Below, piece by piece: positions 51,749-60,275 of a stretch of 64,000 nucleotides of DNA. The notes under the pieces were generated by a model. That model worked only from the letters and a program-made list of their open reading frames with translations, did no database searches and had not been told where the DNA came from. Origin of the DNA: Bdellovibrio sp. KM01 (lineage in GTDB: Bacteria > Bdellovibrionota > Bdellovibrionia > Bdellovibrionales > Bdellovibrionaceae); NCBI RefSeq assembly GCF_013752535.1, contig NZ_CP058348.1, positions 1,364,001 through 1,428,000 of the forward strand. The letters run 5' to 3'. Numbering within the stretch: the stretch's first letter is position 1; the number at the start of each line of letters is the position of its first letter. The position numbers were made by a program, and so were the translations under genes.

Positions 51749-51771
51749 TGACTCCTTCCCTGAAGGAGTCA
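51749..51771 (+). promoter_or_regulatory. Hairpin containing the ribosome site of the cytochrome b gene
   Basis: Ten-bp stem (TGACTCCTTC at 51749-51758, GAAGGAGTCA at 51762-51771) with a CCT loop. The right arm holds the only AAGGAG before the ATG at 51779, so the site is hidden when folded. No U-run, so it is not a standard terminator. It may couple translation to the upstream STAS gene, whose ribosomes stop at 51742. Confidence 0.6.
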
Positions 51772-51778
51772 GCTGCTT

Positions 51779-52423
51779 ATGAACGAAACTACCTATAGCT
51801 TTAGAAAGTACCAGCCTGCCAGCTTGCGCTGGTGGCATTGGTTGAATGCTTTGGCGATCCTGGCTTTGCTGGGAACGGTACTGTTGCGCAAAACCTTTTT
51901 AAGCTGGCGCACGAATGCCGCCTTCATTAAAGCCAAAGTTGAAGAAGGTGCGGGTTCCGTAACACCGGAAGTGGCAGAATCTATCGCCAAGGGGCTTCGC
52001 GATGTGATGTGGCAATGGCATTACTGGATCGGCTTCGCGTTGGGAGCTTTATTACTTGCCCGCATTCTGATTGGTTTGTTCGTCGTTAAAAAATGCCCAG
52101 CAACCCAAGCCGTGCAAAGTGCCGTGGGTCTTAAAGAGGTCCCAAAAACAAAGAGAATCGGCGCTGTTCACTATACGTTGGTGAAAACCGGTTACGCGCT
52201 TTTTTACCTGATCACTTTGTACATGGTGCTTTCAGGTATTCTTTTGTATTTCAAGAAAGACCTAGGGTTGGTTAAGGATCTAGCAGAATTCCTTAAAGAA
52301 GTGCATGAATGGCTGATGTGGTTCTTCGTGGCATTCGTGGTCGGTCATATCGCCGGCATCTTCATCGCAGAAAACCGCGGTGACAAAGGCCTCACCTCAG
52401 ACATGATCAATGGTGGGGAATAA
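51779..52423 (+). CDS. Cytochrome b561-like membrane protein
   Basis: A 214-residue protein with four membrane helices (about 18-37, 80-103, 134-157, 176-198) and histidines suited to heme b ligation: His20 and His81 in the first half, His131, His176 and His190 in the second (WWHWLN, QWHYWIG, VHYTLVK, VHEWLMW, VGHIAGI). The pattern fits the cytochrome b561 / NiFe-hydrogenase b-type family, which pass electrons between quinone and a soluble or periplasmic partner. No catalytic partner gene is adjacent. Translation may be controlled by the hairpin over its ribosome site. A strong terminator follows. Confidence 0.87.
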   Translation: MNETTYSFRKYQPASLRWWHWLNALAILALLGTVLLRKTFLSWRTNAAFIKAKVEEGAGSVTPEVAESIAKGLRDVMWQWHYWIGFALGALLLARILIGLFVVKKCPATQAVQSAVGLKEVPKTKRIGAVHYTLVKTGYALFYLITLYMVLSGILLYFKKDLGLVKDLAEFLKEVHEWLMWFFVAFVVGHIAGIFIAENRGDKGLTSDMINGGE

Positions 52424-52460
52424 AGGGCTTCGCTGTATAACTTAAAGTGAAAGTTCAAAT

Positions 52461-52491
52461 AAAAAAGGCTGTCTGGAAGACAGCCTTTTTT
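52461..52491. terminator. Strong bidirectional intrinsic terminator
   Basis: AAAAAAGGCTGTC (52461-52473), loop TGGAA, GACAGCCTTTTTT (52479-52491). Perfect 13-bp stem; ends both the cytochrome gene and the convergent lysozyme-like gene. Confidence 0.94.
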
Positions 52492-52509
52492 GCGTTTTAG
52501 AATCTGAGA

Positions 52510-53289
52510 TTACTTATTTGGAGCGCAATAGTCGCGAATCGCGATTTTGATCAGACTGGCTCCATTAGCTTTGTTGGCGCGAATATGGCTGCGAAGCACC
52601 GTCGGAACTTGTTGCTTGGGTTTTGCGTTGTTTTGCAAAGTCTCCCAGTATGTTTCACCATTTCCCCTGTTTGGAAACAGCTTGTTGCTGATTTCAACGT
52701 AGCGGTTCAAAGTCGACAAAGTACATTGCATCATACGACCATTTTTTGGATTTGAATCGCCCGGTCGACAAACGCGGCCCTCATCGTAATCAGGCTCTTT
52801 ACCTTTATGAAGTTGGAAAAATCCAAAAAGAGTTCCGTTCGGTCCTTGAGCTTTGACGTATTCGCGGCAAGTGCTTTCATAGAAAGCCATGCCCCCTAAT
52901 ATGACAGTGTACAGTTCTACTTTTTCGTCATTTCTCATTTGATCAAAGCGTGGGCACACTTTTCTTAAGTCAGCAGTACCTTTGAGTAAACTATCAAAGT
53001 TATTACCTTGGAAGGCACGTTTAATTTCCTCGCCATATTTACCCAGGCCATTTTGGGTGGCGAACTTGCTGCATGCCTTGTCAGCATCGAGGATCGCCAA
53101 TGCATCAGCCACGTCTTGAGCTGCAGCTTCTTCTTCGCTGGTTTCAGTGCGTTCAAATTTACGATCCACGATCGTAGTCGCTTTGAAAGACGTCGCCTGA
53201 GCATAAGCCGTTGTTCCCAAAAGGGAAGTTAAAAGGGAAGCTGCCAGAATGATAGTTTTGGTGTTCAAACTTTTCATGTTTGGATTCAT
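52510..53289 (-). CDS. Secreted lysozyme/transglycosylase-like protein (predicted)
   Basis: A 259-residue exported protein with signal ending AYA (about residue 30). An acidic helical region (about 45-110) precedes a segment, MAFYESTCREYVKAQGPNGTLFGFFQL (about 134-160), that resembles the catalytic Glu-Ser and the downstream G-x-FQL of SLT/goose-type lysozymes; Glu138 would be the catalytic acid. Seven or so cysteines suggest disulfides. This is inferred from motif shape, not from a full family match. Start is uncertain: 53289 and 53277 are both ATG with weak ribosome sites. Possible role: cutting cell-wall or prey peptidoglycan. Confidence 0.65.
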   Translation of the reverse strand: MNPNMKSLNTKTIILAASLLTSLLGTTAYAQATSFKATTIVDRKFERTETSEEEAAAQDVADALAILDADKACSKFATQNGLGKYGEEIKRAFQGNNFDSLLKGTADLRKVCPRFDQMRNDEKVELYTVILGGMAFYESTCREYVKAQGPNGTLFGFFQLHKGKEPDYDEGRVCRPGDSNPKNGRMMQCTLSTLNRYVEISNKLFPNRGNGETYWETLQNNAKPKQQVPTVLRSHIRANKANGASLIKIAIRDYCAPNK

Positions 53290-53397
53290 TTGCAGAGAAA
53301 ATGCCACCCTAAACAGGTTTGTATGAGCCCGAGGATTGAGAAGGGCTGTCTAAGTTTGAGACACCGACAAACTTTGCGTTACCGGTCCCTTGGAGTC

Positions 53398-53431
53398 AAA
53401 AAACAAAGGGCCAGTGATTACTCACCGACCC
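53398..53431 (-). terminator. Intrinsic terminator of the RGG helicase gene
   Basis: On the minus strand: stem GGGTCGGTGA/TCACTGGCCC (10 pairs with two G-U), GTAA loop (53408-53431 on the + strand), followed by TTTGTTTTTT (53398-53407). Located 37 bases after the helicase stop. Confidence 0.8.
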
Positions 53432-53467
53432 TCGAAGTCGCCCACATAGTTGACTTGAAATATCTAA

Positions 53468-55387
53468 TTAATCACGGAAACGACGGGGAGCTGAAGAGCC
53501 GCCACCTGGGCGAGATCTTTTGATCCCTGGGTGATCCGCGCGCTCAGAACGCTCAGGGCGGTTGCCACGATTTTCATCGCGGTCGCTGCTGAATGAACGT
53601 TTGCGGAAAGAACGTTCGCCGCCACCGTTGTCACCAGCAGGTGCGCGGTTACCACGGCCTTCTTCACGGTCATAACGTTCCGTGCGTGCGCTGCTACTGC
53701 GTTCTGCACGAACTTCACCACCAGCATCAGCACTGCGGAATGCACTGCTTGCGCCAGGAGCACGGCGCGGAGCCGAAGCACCTTTACCGTTGTTGTCATG
53801 TTGGTAACCACCGTCGTTAAAACGAGGACGGTCGCCATCATCACGACGGTTGCTACGGAAACCACCACGGTCACCACGGTAGCCGCCACCAGTGCGAGGA
53901 CGGTCACGGTAACCACCACGATCACCACCACCGTCACGGTTAGAAGTGAAGCGGTTGTTGTTCGGGTCACGAGGCAACAATTCACGAGGGATGCGGTCGC
54001 CCATGTAATCAAGGATCAAATCTTTTTTAACAAATACGTCTGGGAAGTAAGCCACGATAAAGCGAGCTAGCAAATCCTCAGTTGAAAGATCCTTGAAGTT
54101 AATGTCATCAGCTTGAACCAAGTCCTGGATCAAATCCGCTGCTAAAAGCAAAGATGGATTGGCAACGTCCATTGAACCAACTTTGTCCAATACGTTTTTG
54201 ATTTTAAGACCAGCAACTTCATCAGCAGAAGGTACAACACCCTTCGTGAAAGTCGCTTTCGTCGTATTCATGATACGGCGAAGAAGAGTCAATTGATCAG
54301 AGTTCACCAAAGTGATCGCTGTTCCTTTTTGACCGTTACGACCTGTACGACCGATACGGTGAACATAAGATTCAGCATCCCATGGCAAGTTGTAGTTTAC
54401 CACGTGAGTAAGGTCTTTGATGTCCAAACCACGAGCGGCTACGTCTGTTGCAACGATGACTTTGACTTGTTTAGATTTGAATTTTTTCAAAGTCGCTTCG
54501 CGCTCTTGCTGGGATTTATCACCATGCAAAGAGTCTGTTGGAAATCCACGTTGAGCTAAAATGTCAGAAAGTTCAGCAACTTCCATTTTAGTTTGGCAGA
54601 AGATGATACCGTAGAATTCAGGCAAAGTTTGCAACAAGCGAGAGATAACCTCTGTTTTGTGCATGTTCTTAACCGTGTAGTAAACTTGGTCAATAGTGTC
54701 AGCCGTAGAGCCGACTTTGTTCACAGCCACTGTTTCTGGATTTTCCAAATACTTTTCAGTGATACGGCGAACTTCAGTGGACATCGTTGCAGAGAACAAC
54801 CAAGTTCTGCATGCTGCGCGCTCATTTGAAGCAGCGTCGTCTGGATGTGTTGCAGACAAGATGAAATCCAAAGCGTCTTTGAAACCCATCGAAAGCATTT
54901 CGTCAGCTTCGTCAAGGATCACAGTTTGAACTTTAGAAAGTTTCAACATTTTTTGTTCAAGGAAATCAACCAAACGGCCTGGTGTCGCTACCACGATGTG
55001 GGCGCCACGTTTGATGCCATCGATCTGTGTGCGGTAGGAAGCACCACCGTAGATTGTGACTACGCGGATGCCTTTTTTCTTACCAAGCAAAGCCAATTGC
55101 TCTGCCACTTGCAGCGCCAACTCACGAGTTGGAGAAAGAACAAGAGCTTGAGTGTCTTTGATTGTAGCGTCTAGATTTTCGATAAGAGGAATACCGAACG
55201 CAGCAGTTTTACCAGTCCCTGTAGATGCAAGACCGATGAAATCGTTCGCACCGCCTAATAGCAAAGGAATAGCTTGTTTTTGAATGGGCGTCGGAGTTGA
55301 GAAGCCCATGTCTTTCATCGCGTCCATCAACGGAGCGCTAAGACCAAAGCTTTCAAATGTATCGACAGTAGTTAAAGGAGGAGTCAC
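53468..55387 (-). CDS. DEAD-box RNA helicase with long RGG-rich C-terminus
   Basis: A 639-residue helicase. Residues of about 1-370 have all DEAD-box motifs: FGLSAPLMDAMKDMGFSTPTPIQKQAIP, LASTGTGKTAAFG, SPTRELALQV, VILDEADEMLSMGF, FSATMS, ATDVAARGLDIKDL, YVHRIGRTGRNG. Residues of about 480-639 are Arg/Gly/Asp/Asn-rich (RDGGGDRGGYRDRP, RTGGGYRGDRGGFRSN), typical of RNA-annealing tails. The layout resembles DeaD/CsdA-type helicases active in ribosome assembly and mRNA decay, often cold induced. The GTG at 55387 has AAAGG 6 bases before it and gives a helicase start at the usual place; the longer frame has no ribosome site. Confidence 0.9.
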   Translation of the reverse strand: MTPPLTTVDTFESFGLSAPLMDAMKDMGFSTPTPIQKQAIPLLLGGANDFIGLASTGTGKTAAFGIPLIENLDATIKDTQALVLSPTRELALQVAEQLALLGKKKGIRVVTIYGGASYRTQIDGIKRGAHIVVATPGRLVDFLEQKMLKLSKVQTVILDEADEMLSMGFKDALDFILSATHPDDAASNERAACRTWLFSATMSTEVRRITEKYLENPETVAVNKVGSTADTIDQVYYTVKNMHKTEVISRLLQTLPEFYGIIFCQTKMEVAELSDILAQRGFPTDSLHGDKSQQEREATLKKFKSKQVKVIVATDVAARGLDIKDLTHVVNYNLPWDAESYVHRIGRTGRNGQKGTAITLVNSDQLTLLRRIMNTTKATFTKGVVPSADEVAGLKIKNVLDKVGSMDVANPSLLLAADLIQDLVQADDINFKDLSTEDLLARFIVAYFPDVFVKKDLILDYMGDRIPRELLPRDPNNNRFTSNRDGGGDRGGYRDRPRTGGGYRGDRGGFRSNRRDDGDRPRFNDGGYQHDNNGKGASAPRRAPGASSAFRSADAGGEVRAERSSSARTERYDREEGRGNRAPAGDNGGGERSFRKRSFSSDRDENRGNRPERSERADHPGIKRSRPGGGSSAPRRFRD

Positions 55388-55835
55388 GAGTAGCCTTTCA
55401 GTTAGTGGAGCACTTAACCAAAGGGCCAAATTCGTTTGGGGTATTGGTATATGCTCTAGGAATGGCGCAAGATACACGATGTTAGGGGTAAAAGCTCAGG
55501 ATATATTCCAGCTCTGTAAGAATAATGAACTATTTGCAGAAACTGAGAGTATTTCAGACACTTACATTGCTCTCGTCAATTATAGCGCTCCTCGGGGAAT
55601 TCCAGTATCTAAGGGCCACTCGCGATAGGTGATTCCATTCTGGCACTCTCCTTCAAGGCTAGATCTGGCGCGACCTTCAGGGGGCTTGGACTTTAGAGTT
55701 CTAAAGAATCTCAAAATTTCAGATATACTTTTGGAGTTGCCTAAATTCCTGGCAGGGAGCCTGTGGTTGCCCCCTCGGTGTAAATAATTAAAAATTTTGG
55801 CGCATCTGGTGAAAAATCGCGATATACAGGGGACC
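55388..55835. other. Long divergent intergenic region with an inverted repeat
   Basis: About 450 bases between the RGG helicase and ABC-F genes, which diverge. CTTTAGA-GT-TCTAAAG (55691-55706) is a 7-bp inverted repeat that could be an operator. Long leaders are common for both cold-induced helicases and ABC-F genes. No small gene or known riboswitch was recognised. Confidence 0.45.
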
Positions 55836-57467
55836 ATGATTCATTTATCCAACATCACAAAGCAGCAGGGGAACAAAGTTCTCTATCGTAACGGTTCATT
55901 CCAAATCAACGACGGCGAAAAAATCGGTCTGGTCGGTTTGAATGGTACTGGAAAAACCACTATCTTCCGCATCATCACAGGTGAGGAAGGTTACGATGGA
56001 ACAGTTTCTAAATCCGATAAAACTGTGATCGGATACTTCTCTCAAAATATCGAAGATATGCGTGGCAGATCTGCCATCGAGGAAGTGAAATCTGCAATCG
56101 GCAATATCGGTAACATGCAGGTGAAAATGCAGGAGTACGAAGCAAAGCTTTCCGACCCTGATTTGGATCCAGATGAAATGATGAAGATCCTGGAAATTTA
56201 TGGGGAGATGCAAGGGGAGTTCGAACGCCTGGGTGGCTACGATCTGGAATCCCGTGCCGCAGAGATCCTGACAGGTCTGGGGATCGGTCCTGAGGACTAT
56301 CATCGTCCGACTGAGAGTTTCTCGGGCGGTTGGAAAATGCGTATCGCTTTGGCGAAAATCCTGGTGTTGAATCCGCAAGTCTTGCTGATGGACGAGCCGA
56401 CGAATCACTTGGACGTGGAATCCATCATCTGGCTTGAAGAGTGGCTGGTGAATTTCAAAGGCGCGATTTTGATGACGTCGCATGACCGTGACTTTATGAA
56501 TCGCATCGTTGGTAAAATCGTAGAGATCGCGAATAAAACGATCACAGTCTACGGTGGTAACTATGACTTCTATGAAAAGGAGCGCGACATCCGCAAAGAG
56601 CAGTTGATCGCAGCTGCAAAACGTCAGGAAGACATGTTGGCCAAGGAAGAAGAGTTCATCGCTCGCTTCGCAGCCCGTGCCTCCCATGCGGCACAAGTTC
56701 AATCCCGTGTTAAAAAACTAGAAAAAATTGATCGCATCGAAATTCCTGAAGAGGAATCTGAAATCAAGTTCGTATGGCCCGTGCCTCCACGTGGTGGGGA
56801 TGAGGTTGTACGTTTTGAAGGCCTTTCCAAAGTTTGGAAACGCGATGATGGCAAAGAGAAACAAGTGTTCTCGGGGGCTCAGGCCTTGGTAAAACGCATG
56901 GACCGCATTGCGGTGGTCGGCGTGAATGGTGCGGGTAAATCGACATTGCTTAAAATTATCGCGGGTGAGGTTGAACCTACCGCTGGTACTTGCACTTTGG
57001 GGGCCTCCATCAATCTGGGGTACTTCTCTCAGAACTCTTTGGATGTCTTGGATCCTAAAATGACTATCGTGGACGAGGTGCATTCACGTATGCCGACAGC
57101 CGGTATGGGAACGGTGCGCTCGCTTTTGGGAGCATTTAAGTTTTCCGGCGAAGAAGCTGAAAAGAAAATCTCGATCCTTTCCGGTGGTGAGAAGTCCCGT
57201 GTTGTTTTGGCGACAATCCTGGCGCAACCCGTGAATCTTTTGATCCTGGATGAGCCGACGAATCACTTGGACATCGTTTCTCGTGAAGTTTTGCTGGACG
57301 CTATCAAGCAGTTCCCGGGAACTGTGATGATCGTATCGCATGATCGCCACTTTTTGCGTGAAGTGACGACTCGTGTATTCGAAGTTGATAAAAATCAACT
57401 GCGTATCTACGAAGGTGATTACGATTACTATATCCACAAAAAGAAATTAGAAGCAGCCGGAAAATAA
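55836..57467 (+). CDS. ABC-F family ATPase
   Basis: A 543-residue soluble protein with two ABC domains. First: GLNGTGKTTIF (Walker A), FSGGWKMRIALAKIL (signature), LLMDEPTNHLDVESI. Second: GVNGAGKSTLL, LSGGEKSRVVLATIL, LILDEPTNHLDIVSR. They are joined by a charged linker (about 240-310), the ABC-F ribosome-contacting region. There are no membrane segments. ABC-F proteins act on the ribosome, relieving stalls or conferring antibiotic protection; sequence by eye is nearest the housekeeping YbiT/Uup-like class, but not enough to name. ATG 55836 follows AGGGGACC; a longer in-frame start lacks this. The next gene starts 12 bases after the stop. Confidence 0.92.
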   Translation: MIHLSNITKQQGNKVLYRNGSFQINDGEKIGLVGLNGTGKTTIFRIITGEEGYDGTVSKSDKTVIGYFSQNIEDMRGRSAIEEVKSAIGNIGNMQVKMQEYEAKLSDPDLDPDEMMKILEIYGEMQGEFERLGGYDLESRAAEILTGLGIGPEDYHRPTESFSGGWKMRIALAKILVLNPQVLLMDEPTNHLDVESIIWLEEWLVNFKGAILMTSHDRDFMNRIVGKIVEIANKTITVYGGNYDFYEKERDIRKEQLIAAAKRQEDMLAKEEEFIARFAARASHAAQVQSRVKKLEKIDRIEIPEEESEIKFVWPVPPRGGDEVVRFEGLSKVWKRDDGKEKQVFSGAQALVKRMDRIAVVGVNGAGKSTLLKIIAGEVEPTAGTCTLGASINLGYFSQNSLDVLDPKMTIVDEVHSRMPTAGMGTVRSLLGAFKFSGEEAEKKISILSGGEKSRVVLATILAQPVNLLILDEPTNHLDIVSREVLLDAIKQFPGTVMIVSHDRHFLREVTTRVFEVDKNQLRIYEGDYDYYIHKKKLEAAGK

Positions 57468-57479
57468 GGCTGACAAGCA

Positions 57480-58280
57480 ATGAAGCTCGCCTTTGATTTG
57501 CGCGATTTTAAAATTCCTGTGGACCGACTGGCTCCGCAGGAAGCTTTTCGCACCCGTCAAAAGGATGTCCTCTCCTATCGATTCTATCCCACGCGTTCTG
57601 AAAATTTGGTGATCTTGTATCATGGTGTTGGAGGTGACAGTCGCTATCTGTGTGCTTTGGCGAGTGCTATTGCCAAGGCGGGTATTGCCCAGGTGGTCAC
57701 TCCCGATTTTCGCTGTCATGGGGTAAGTCTTGGCGCTTCTGACGTCATTGCTGCCAATCAACTTGAAATCGACCTCGAAGAACTCATTATACACTTGAAG
57801 ATGAAGTTTTCGATTAAGAGCATGATTCTTTCCGGTCATTCCTTGGGTGGTGGTTTTGCATTAAGAGTTGCCGCATCGGATGTCGGCAGGCAGTTCTCTA
57901 AATTTGTGGCCTTAGCGCCTTATCTGCCGGAATCGTTCCATGCTCTGACGCCTGATTTGGGTGGCTGGATTTTTATGGATAAAGACGGCGAAGGCATTAA
58001 CGTCAATTACCCCGAGATCTTTAAATCCGGTGAGGAAAAGACTCATTACAGTTCTGAATTTGTTCGGGCAGCTGTGGTTCCTGAGGATTTACTATTTCGT
58101 CTTCATAAAGAAAACGTTTCCCTTTGCATTGCGACCGGGGACAGAGACGAGGTGGTCATTGGGTCTCGACATGTAGAGATCTTTGAAGGAATCGCCTCTG
58201 GCGTCGTTTTAGAGAAGGGTTTGAACCATCTTACGATTGTCTCAAAACCATCAGTCATCTTGTCCCTGTATGAGTCGTAA
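57480..58280 (+). CDS. Alpha/beta hydrolase
   Basis: A 266-residue cytoplasmic hydrolase. It has the oxyanion-hole strand LVILYHGVGGDS (about 43-54), GHSLGGG with nucleophile Ser121, a late ATGDRDEVV carrying the probable acid, and LNHLTI with His250. The lid region (about 140-200) is short. This is a serine hydrolase of the lysophospholipase-like type; the substrate is unknown. It starts 12 bases after the ABC-F stop, so the two probably share a transcript. Confidence 0.85.
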   Translation: MKLAFDLRDFKIPVDRLAPQEAFRTRQKDVLSYRFYPTRSENLVILYHGVGGDSRYLCALASAIAKAGIAQVVTPDFRCHGVSLGASDVIAANQLEIDLEELIIHLKMKFSIKSMILSGHSLGGGFALRVAASDVGRQFSKFVALAPYLPESFHALTPDLGGWIFMDKDGEGINVNYPEIFKSGEEKTHYSSEFVRAAVVPEDLLFRLHKENVSLCIATGDRDEVVIGSRHVEIFEGIASGVVLEKGLNHLTIVSKPSVILSLYES

Positions 58281-58398
58281 TTGCGACCGTAAATATGATT
58301 AATTTCACTTAAGCTGAGAAAAGTCCTGCCGATAAGTTCAACAGAAAATTGAAGATTACAGAACTTATATAACCAAATCTTGAACGTAGGCGGGGGTT

Positions 58399-58629
58399 AT
58401 GAATTCTGAACTGGGAGTGTTCGCACTCCGTCAGATTGTTTCGTCCATGGTAGTGCTGGGGCCACTGATTGTGATTGCAGGGGCCTTTAGTTACGTCTTT
58501 AATCAAAATCGCAAAGCCGTGATAGCTTATGTCGTGATAGGTTGTATTCTGACCATCATCGGCGGTCTGAATCTCTATCATGATTTCGCTGCCAAGAAGA
58601 CTGGTGAAATAGCACGCGAAAAAGAATAG
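58399..58629 (+). CDS. Small membrane protein with two transmembrane helices
   Basis: A 76-residue protein: short polar start, helix 1 (about 15-33, SMVVLGPLIVIAGAFSYVF), a basic turn (NQNRKA), helix 2 (about 41-57, VIAYVVIGCILTIIGGL), and a charged tail. The positive-inside rule puts the turn in the cytoplasm. A G-rich ribosome site precedes the ATG, and a strong terminator follows 8 bases after the stop. No family recognised. Confidence 0.7.
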   Translation: MNSELGVFALRQIVSSMVVLGPLIVIAGAFSYVFNQNRKAVIAYVVIGCILTIIGGLNLYHDFAAKKTGEIAREKE

Positions 58630-58636
58630 TGGTGGG

Positions 58637-58666
58637 AAAAGGCTCGCAACGATGCGAGCCTTTTTT
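58637..58666 (+). terminator. Strong intrinsic terminator
   Basis: AAAAGGCTCGCA (58637-58648), loop ACGA, TGCGAGCCTTTT (58653-58664), then more T. Ends the small membrane-protein gene. Confidence 0.94.
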
Positions 58667-58717
58667 ATGACACGATGTGGGTTCCCATTCGATAGCAAAC
58701 TATGGTCTTCTTTTGTT

Positions 58718-59977
58718 ATGGAAAATCGCAAAAAGAAAATCCTTAGTTGGGCCCTGTATGATTGGGCGAACAGCACCTACTCCACCACGGTGATGGCGGG
58801 ATTTTTCCCGGTCTTTTTCAAAATGTATTGGAGCCAAGGCGTGGATGCGACGGTCTCCACGGCACGTCTGGGAACGGCAATTTCCATTTCCAGTCTGGTG
58901 ATCGCATTTATGAGTCCTACTTTGGGAGTCGTGGCCGATCTTCGCGGGCTAAAAAAACTTTTCTGTCTTTCCTTTATGTTGATCGGGGTTATCGCTTGCG
59001 GGTGGATGACTTTCATTCCGTTGGGAGATTGGTGGAATGCGATCATGGCGTACAGTATCGCAATGATGGCCTTTAATGCGAGCTGCGTATTTTATGAATC
59101 CCTTATGCCTTTCGTCGCTGAACCCAAGGAAATGGATTACGTGTCCTCGTTAGGATATGCCCTGGGGTACCTGGGTGGCGGTATTTTATTTTTGATCAAT
59201 GTTCTGATGCATCTTTTCCCGGAATGGTTTGGATTGCGAGACGGTGTTCAGGCCGTGCAGGTTTCCTTTATGACCGTGGCCGTGTGGTGGTTCGTGTTTT
59301 CGATTCCTCTCGCGCGGAATGTTCCAGAACCAGCGGTGCCAGTTTCCAAAGACAACATCTGGAAACTTACCAATCGCAGTATTCTGACGTTACAGGCGAC
59401 CTTTAAGGAGCTGATGACGAAAGAGCGCAATCTGCTGATCTTTATGATCGCCTATTGGATGTATATCGATGGTGTTTACACGGTCATGACGATGGCAGTG
59501 GATTACGGAATGTCGATTGGCTTGGGCTCGAAAGATTTGATAGCGGCCCTTTTGATCACGCAGTTTATCGGATTTCCCTGTGCTTACTATTTTGGAACGG
59601 TGACCAAGCGTTTTGGCGCAAAGTTACCGGTCCTGGTGTGCATCGGAATTTACTCCGTCACGGTGGTTGCTGCCATGTGGATGAGCCAGGCTTGGCATTT
59701 CTATTTACTGGCGGTGATTATCGGAATGGTTCAAGGAGGCGTGCAGTCTTTGAGTCGTTCATTGTTTGGAAAGATGGCGCCGAAACATCAAAGTGGTGAG
59801 TACTTTGGTTTGTTCAATCTGGTGGGCCGATTTGCCTCGATCCTGGGGCCACTGATTGTTGCCTTTACGGTGACGATAACTGGGAATTCTCGTGTGGGAA
59901 TGGTGGGCTTGCTATTGCTGTTTATAGTGGGGGGAGGACTCCTTATGAAAGTTAAGGAGCCTCAAGAGCACGGTTAG
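58718..59977 (+). CDS. MFS transporter, UMF1 family (Atg22-like)
   Basis: A 419-residue membrane protein with about 12 helices. The N-terminus KKKILSWALYDWANSTYSTTVMAGFFPVFF is the UMF1/Atg22-type signature, and later GVVADLRGLKKLF, DYVSSLGYALGYLGGG and GMVQGGVQSLSRSLFGKMAPKHQSGEYFGLFNLVGRFASILGP match this family. Fungal Atg22 exports amino acids from the vacuole, and bacterial members are presumed amino-acid or small-molecule transporters. The ATG at 58718 starts at the family's usual N-terminus; an in-frame start at 58652 would lie inside the terminator. Its stop overlaps the convergent small gene by 4 bases. Confidence 0.9.
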   Translation: MENRKKKILSWALYDWANSTYSTTVMAGFFPVFFKMYWSQGVDATVSTARLGTAISISSLVIAFMSPTLGVVADLRGLKKLFCLSFMLIGVIACGWMTFIPLGDWWNAIMAYSIAMMAFNASCVFYESLMPFVAEPKEMDYVSSLGYALGYLGGGILFLINVLMHLFPEWFGLRDGVQAVQVSFMTVAVWWFVFSIPLARNVPEPAVPVSKDNIWKLTNRSILTLQATFKELMTKERNLLIFMIAYWMYIDGVYTVMTMAVDYGMSIGLGSKDLIAALLITQFIGFPCAYYFGTVTKRFGAKLPVLVCIGIYSVTVVAAMWMSQAWHFYLLAVIIGMVQGGVQSLSRSLFGKMAPKHQSGEYFGLFNLVGRFASILGPLIVAFTVTITGNSRVGMVGLLLLFIVGGGLLMKVKEPQEHG

Positions 59978-60171
59978 TGCTTATTGTTGGAATCAGCTTT
60001 GGATTCGTCTGAAGCTGAATGCTGCTCGGAAGGGGGAGATTGTTGCTCTTCGATGATTTTTTTGGCTTTTTTGCCAGTGATACCCATCCATTCCGGCAAA
60101 AAGACGGCAACGGCCACAAAAATCATGGTGATAATAACGAAGAAAATGCTCATGCTAAGAATGAGTTCCAT
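59974..60171 (-). CDS. Small single-span membrane protein
   Basis: A 65-residue protein: N-terminal transmembrane helix (about 2-24, ELILSMSIFFVIITMIFVAVAVF), short amphipathic turn (LPEWMGITGKKAKKIIEEQ), and a Ser/Asp/Glu-rich disordered tail ending NNKH. The start at 60171 has a GGAGG site 5 bases before the ATG. No family recognised. Convergent with the transporter gene. Confidence 0.65.
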   Translation of the reverse strand: MELILSMSIFFVIITMIFVAVAVFLPEWMGITGKKAKKIIEEQQSPPSEQHSASDESKADSNNKH

Positions 60172-60275
60172 GTGGGCCTCCAAAGAATGTATCTTTTCTA
60201 GTCCATTCGCGCCCAAAAGGGAATGTGAAATTTAATAATGGACTTTGCCCTCTGAACACGACATAAACCTTCGAT

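Noticed and set aside
53464-54012. 182-codon frame very rich in Val, Thr and Ala on the minus strand
   Set aside because: It is an alternate reading of the RGG-coding tail of the DEAD-box helicase; composition is an artefact of GGT/CGT-rich codons.
55896-56702. 268-codon antisense frame within the ABC-F gene
   Set aside because: It lies wholly opposite a well-conserved gene and shows no family pattern.
58309-58776. 155-codon frame on the minus strand
   Set aside because: It runs through a strong terminator, covers a better-supported small membrane gene on the other strand, and has no protein-like pattern.
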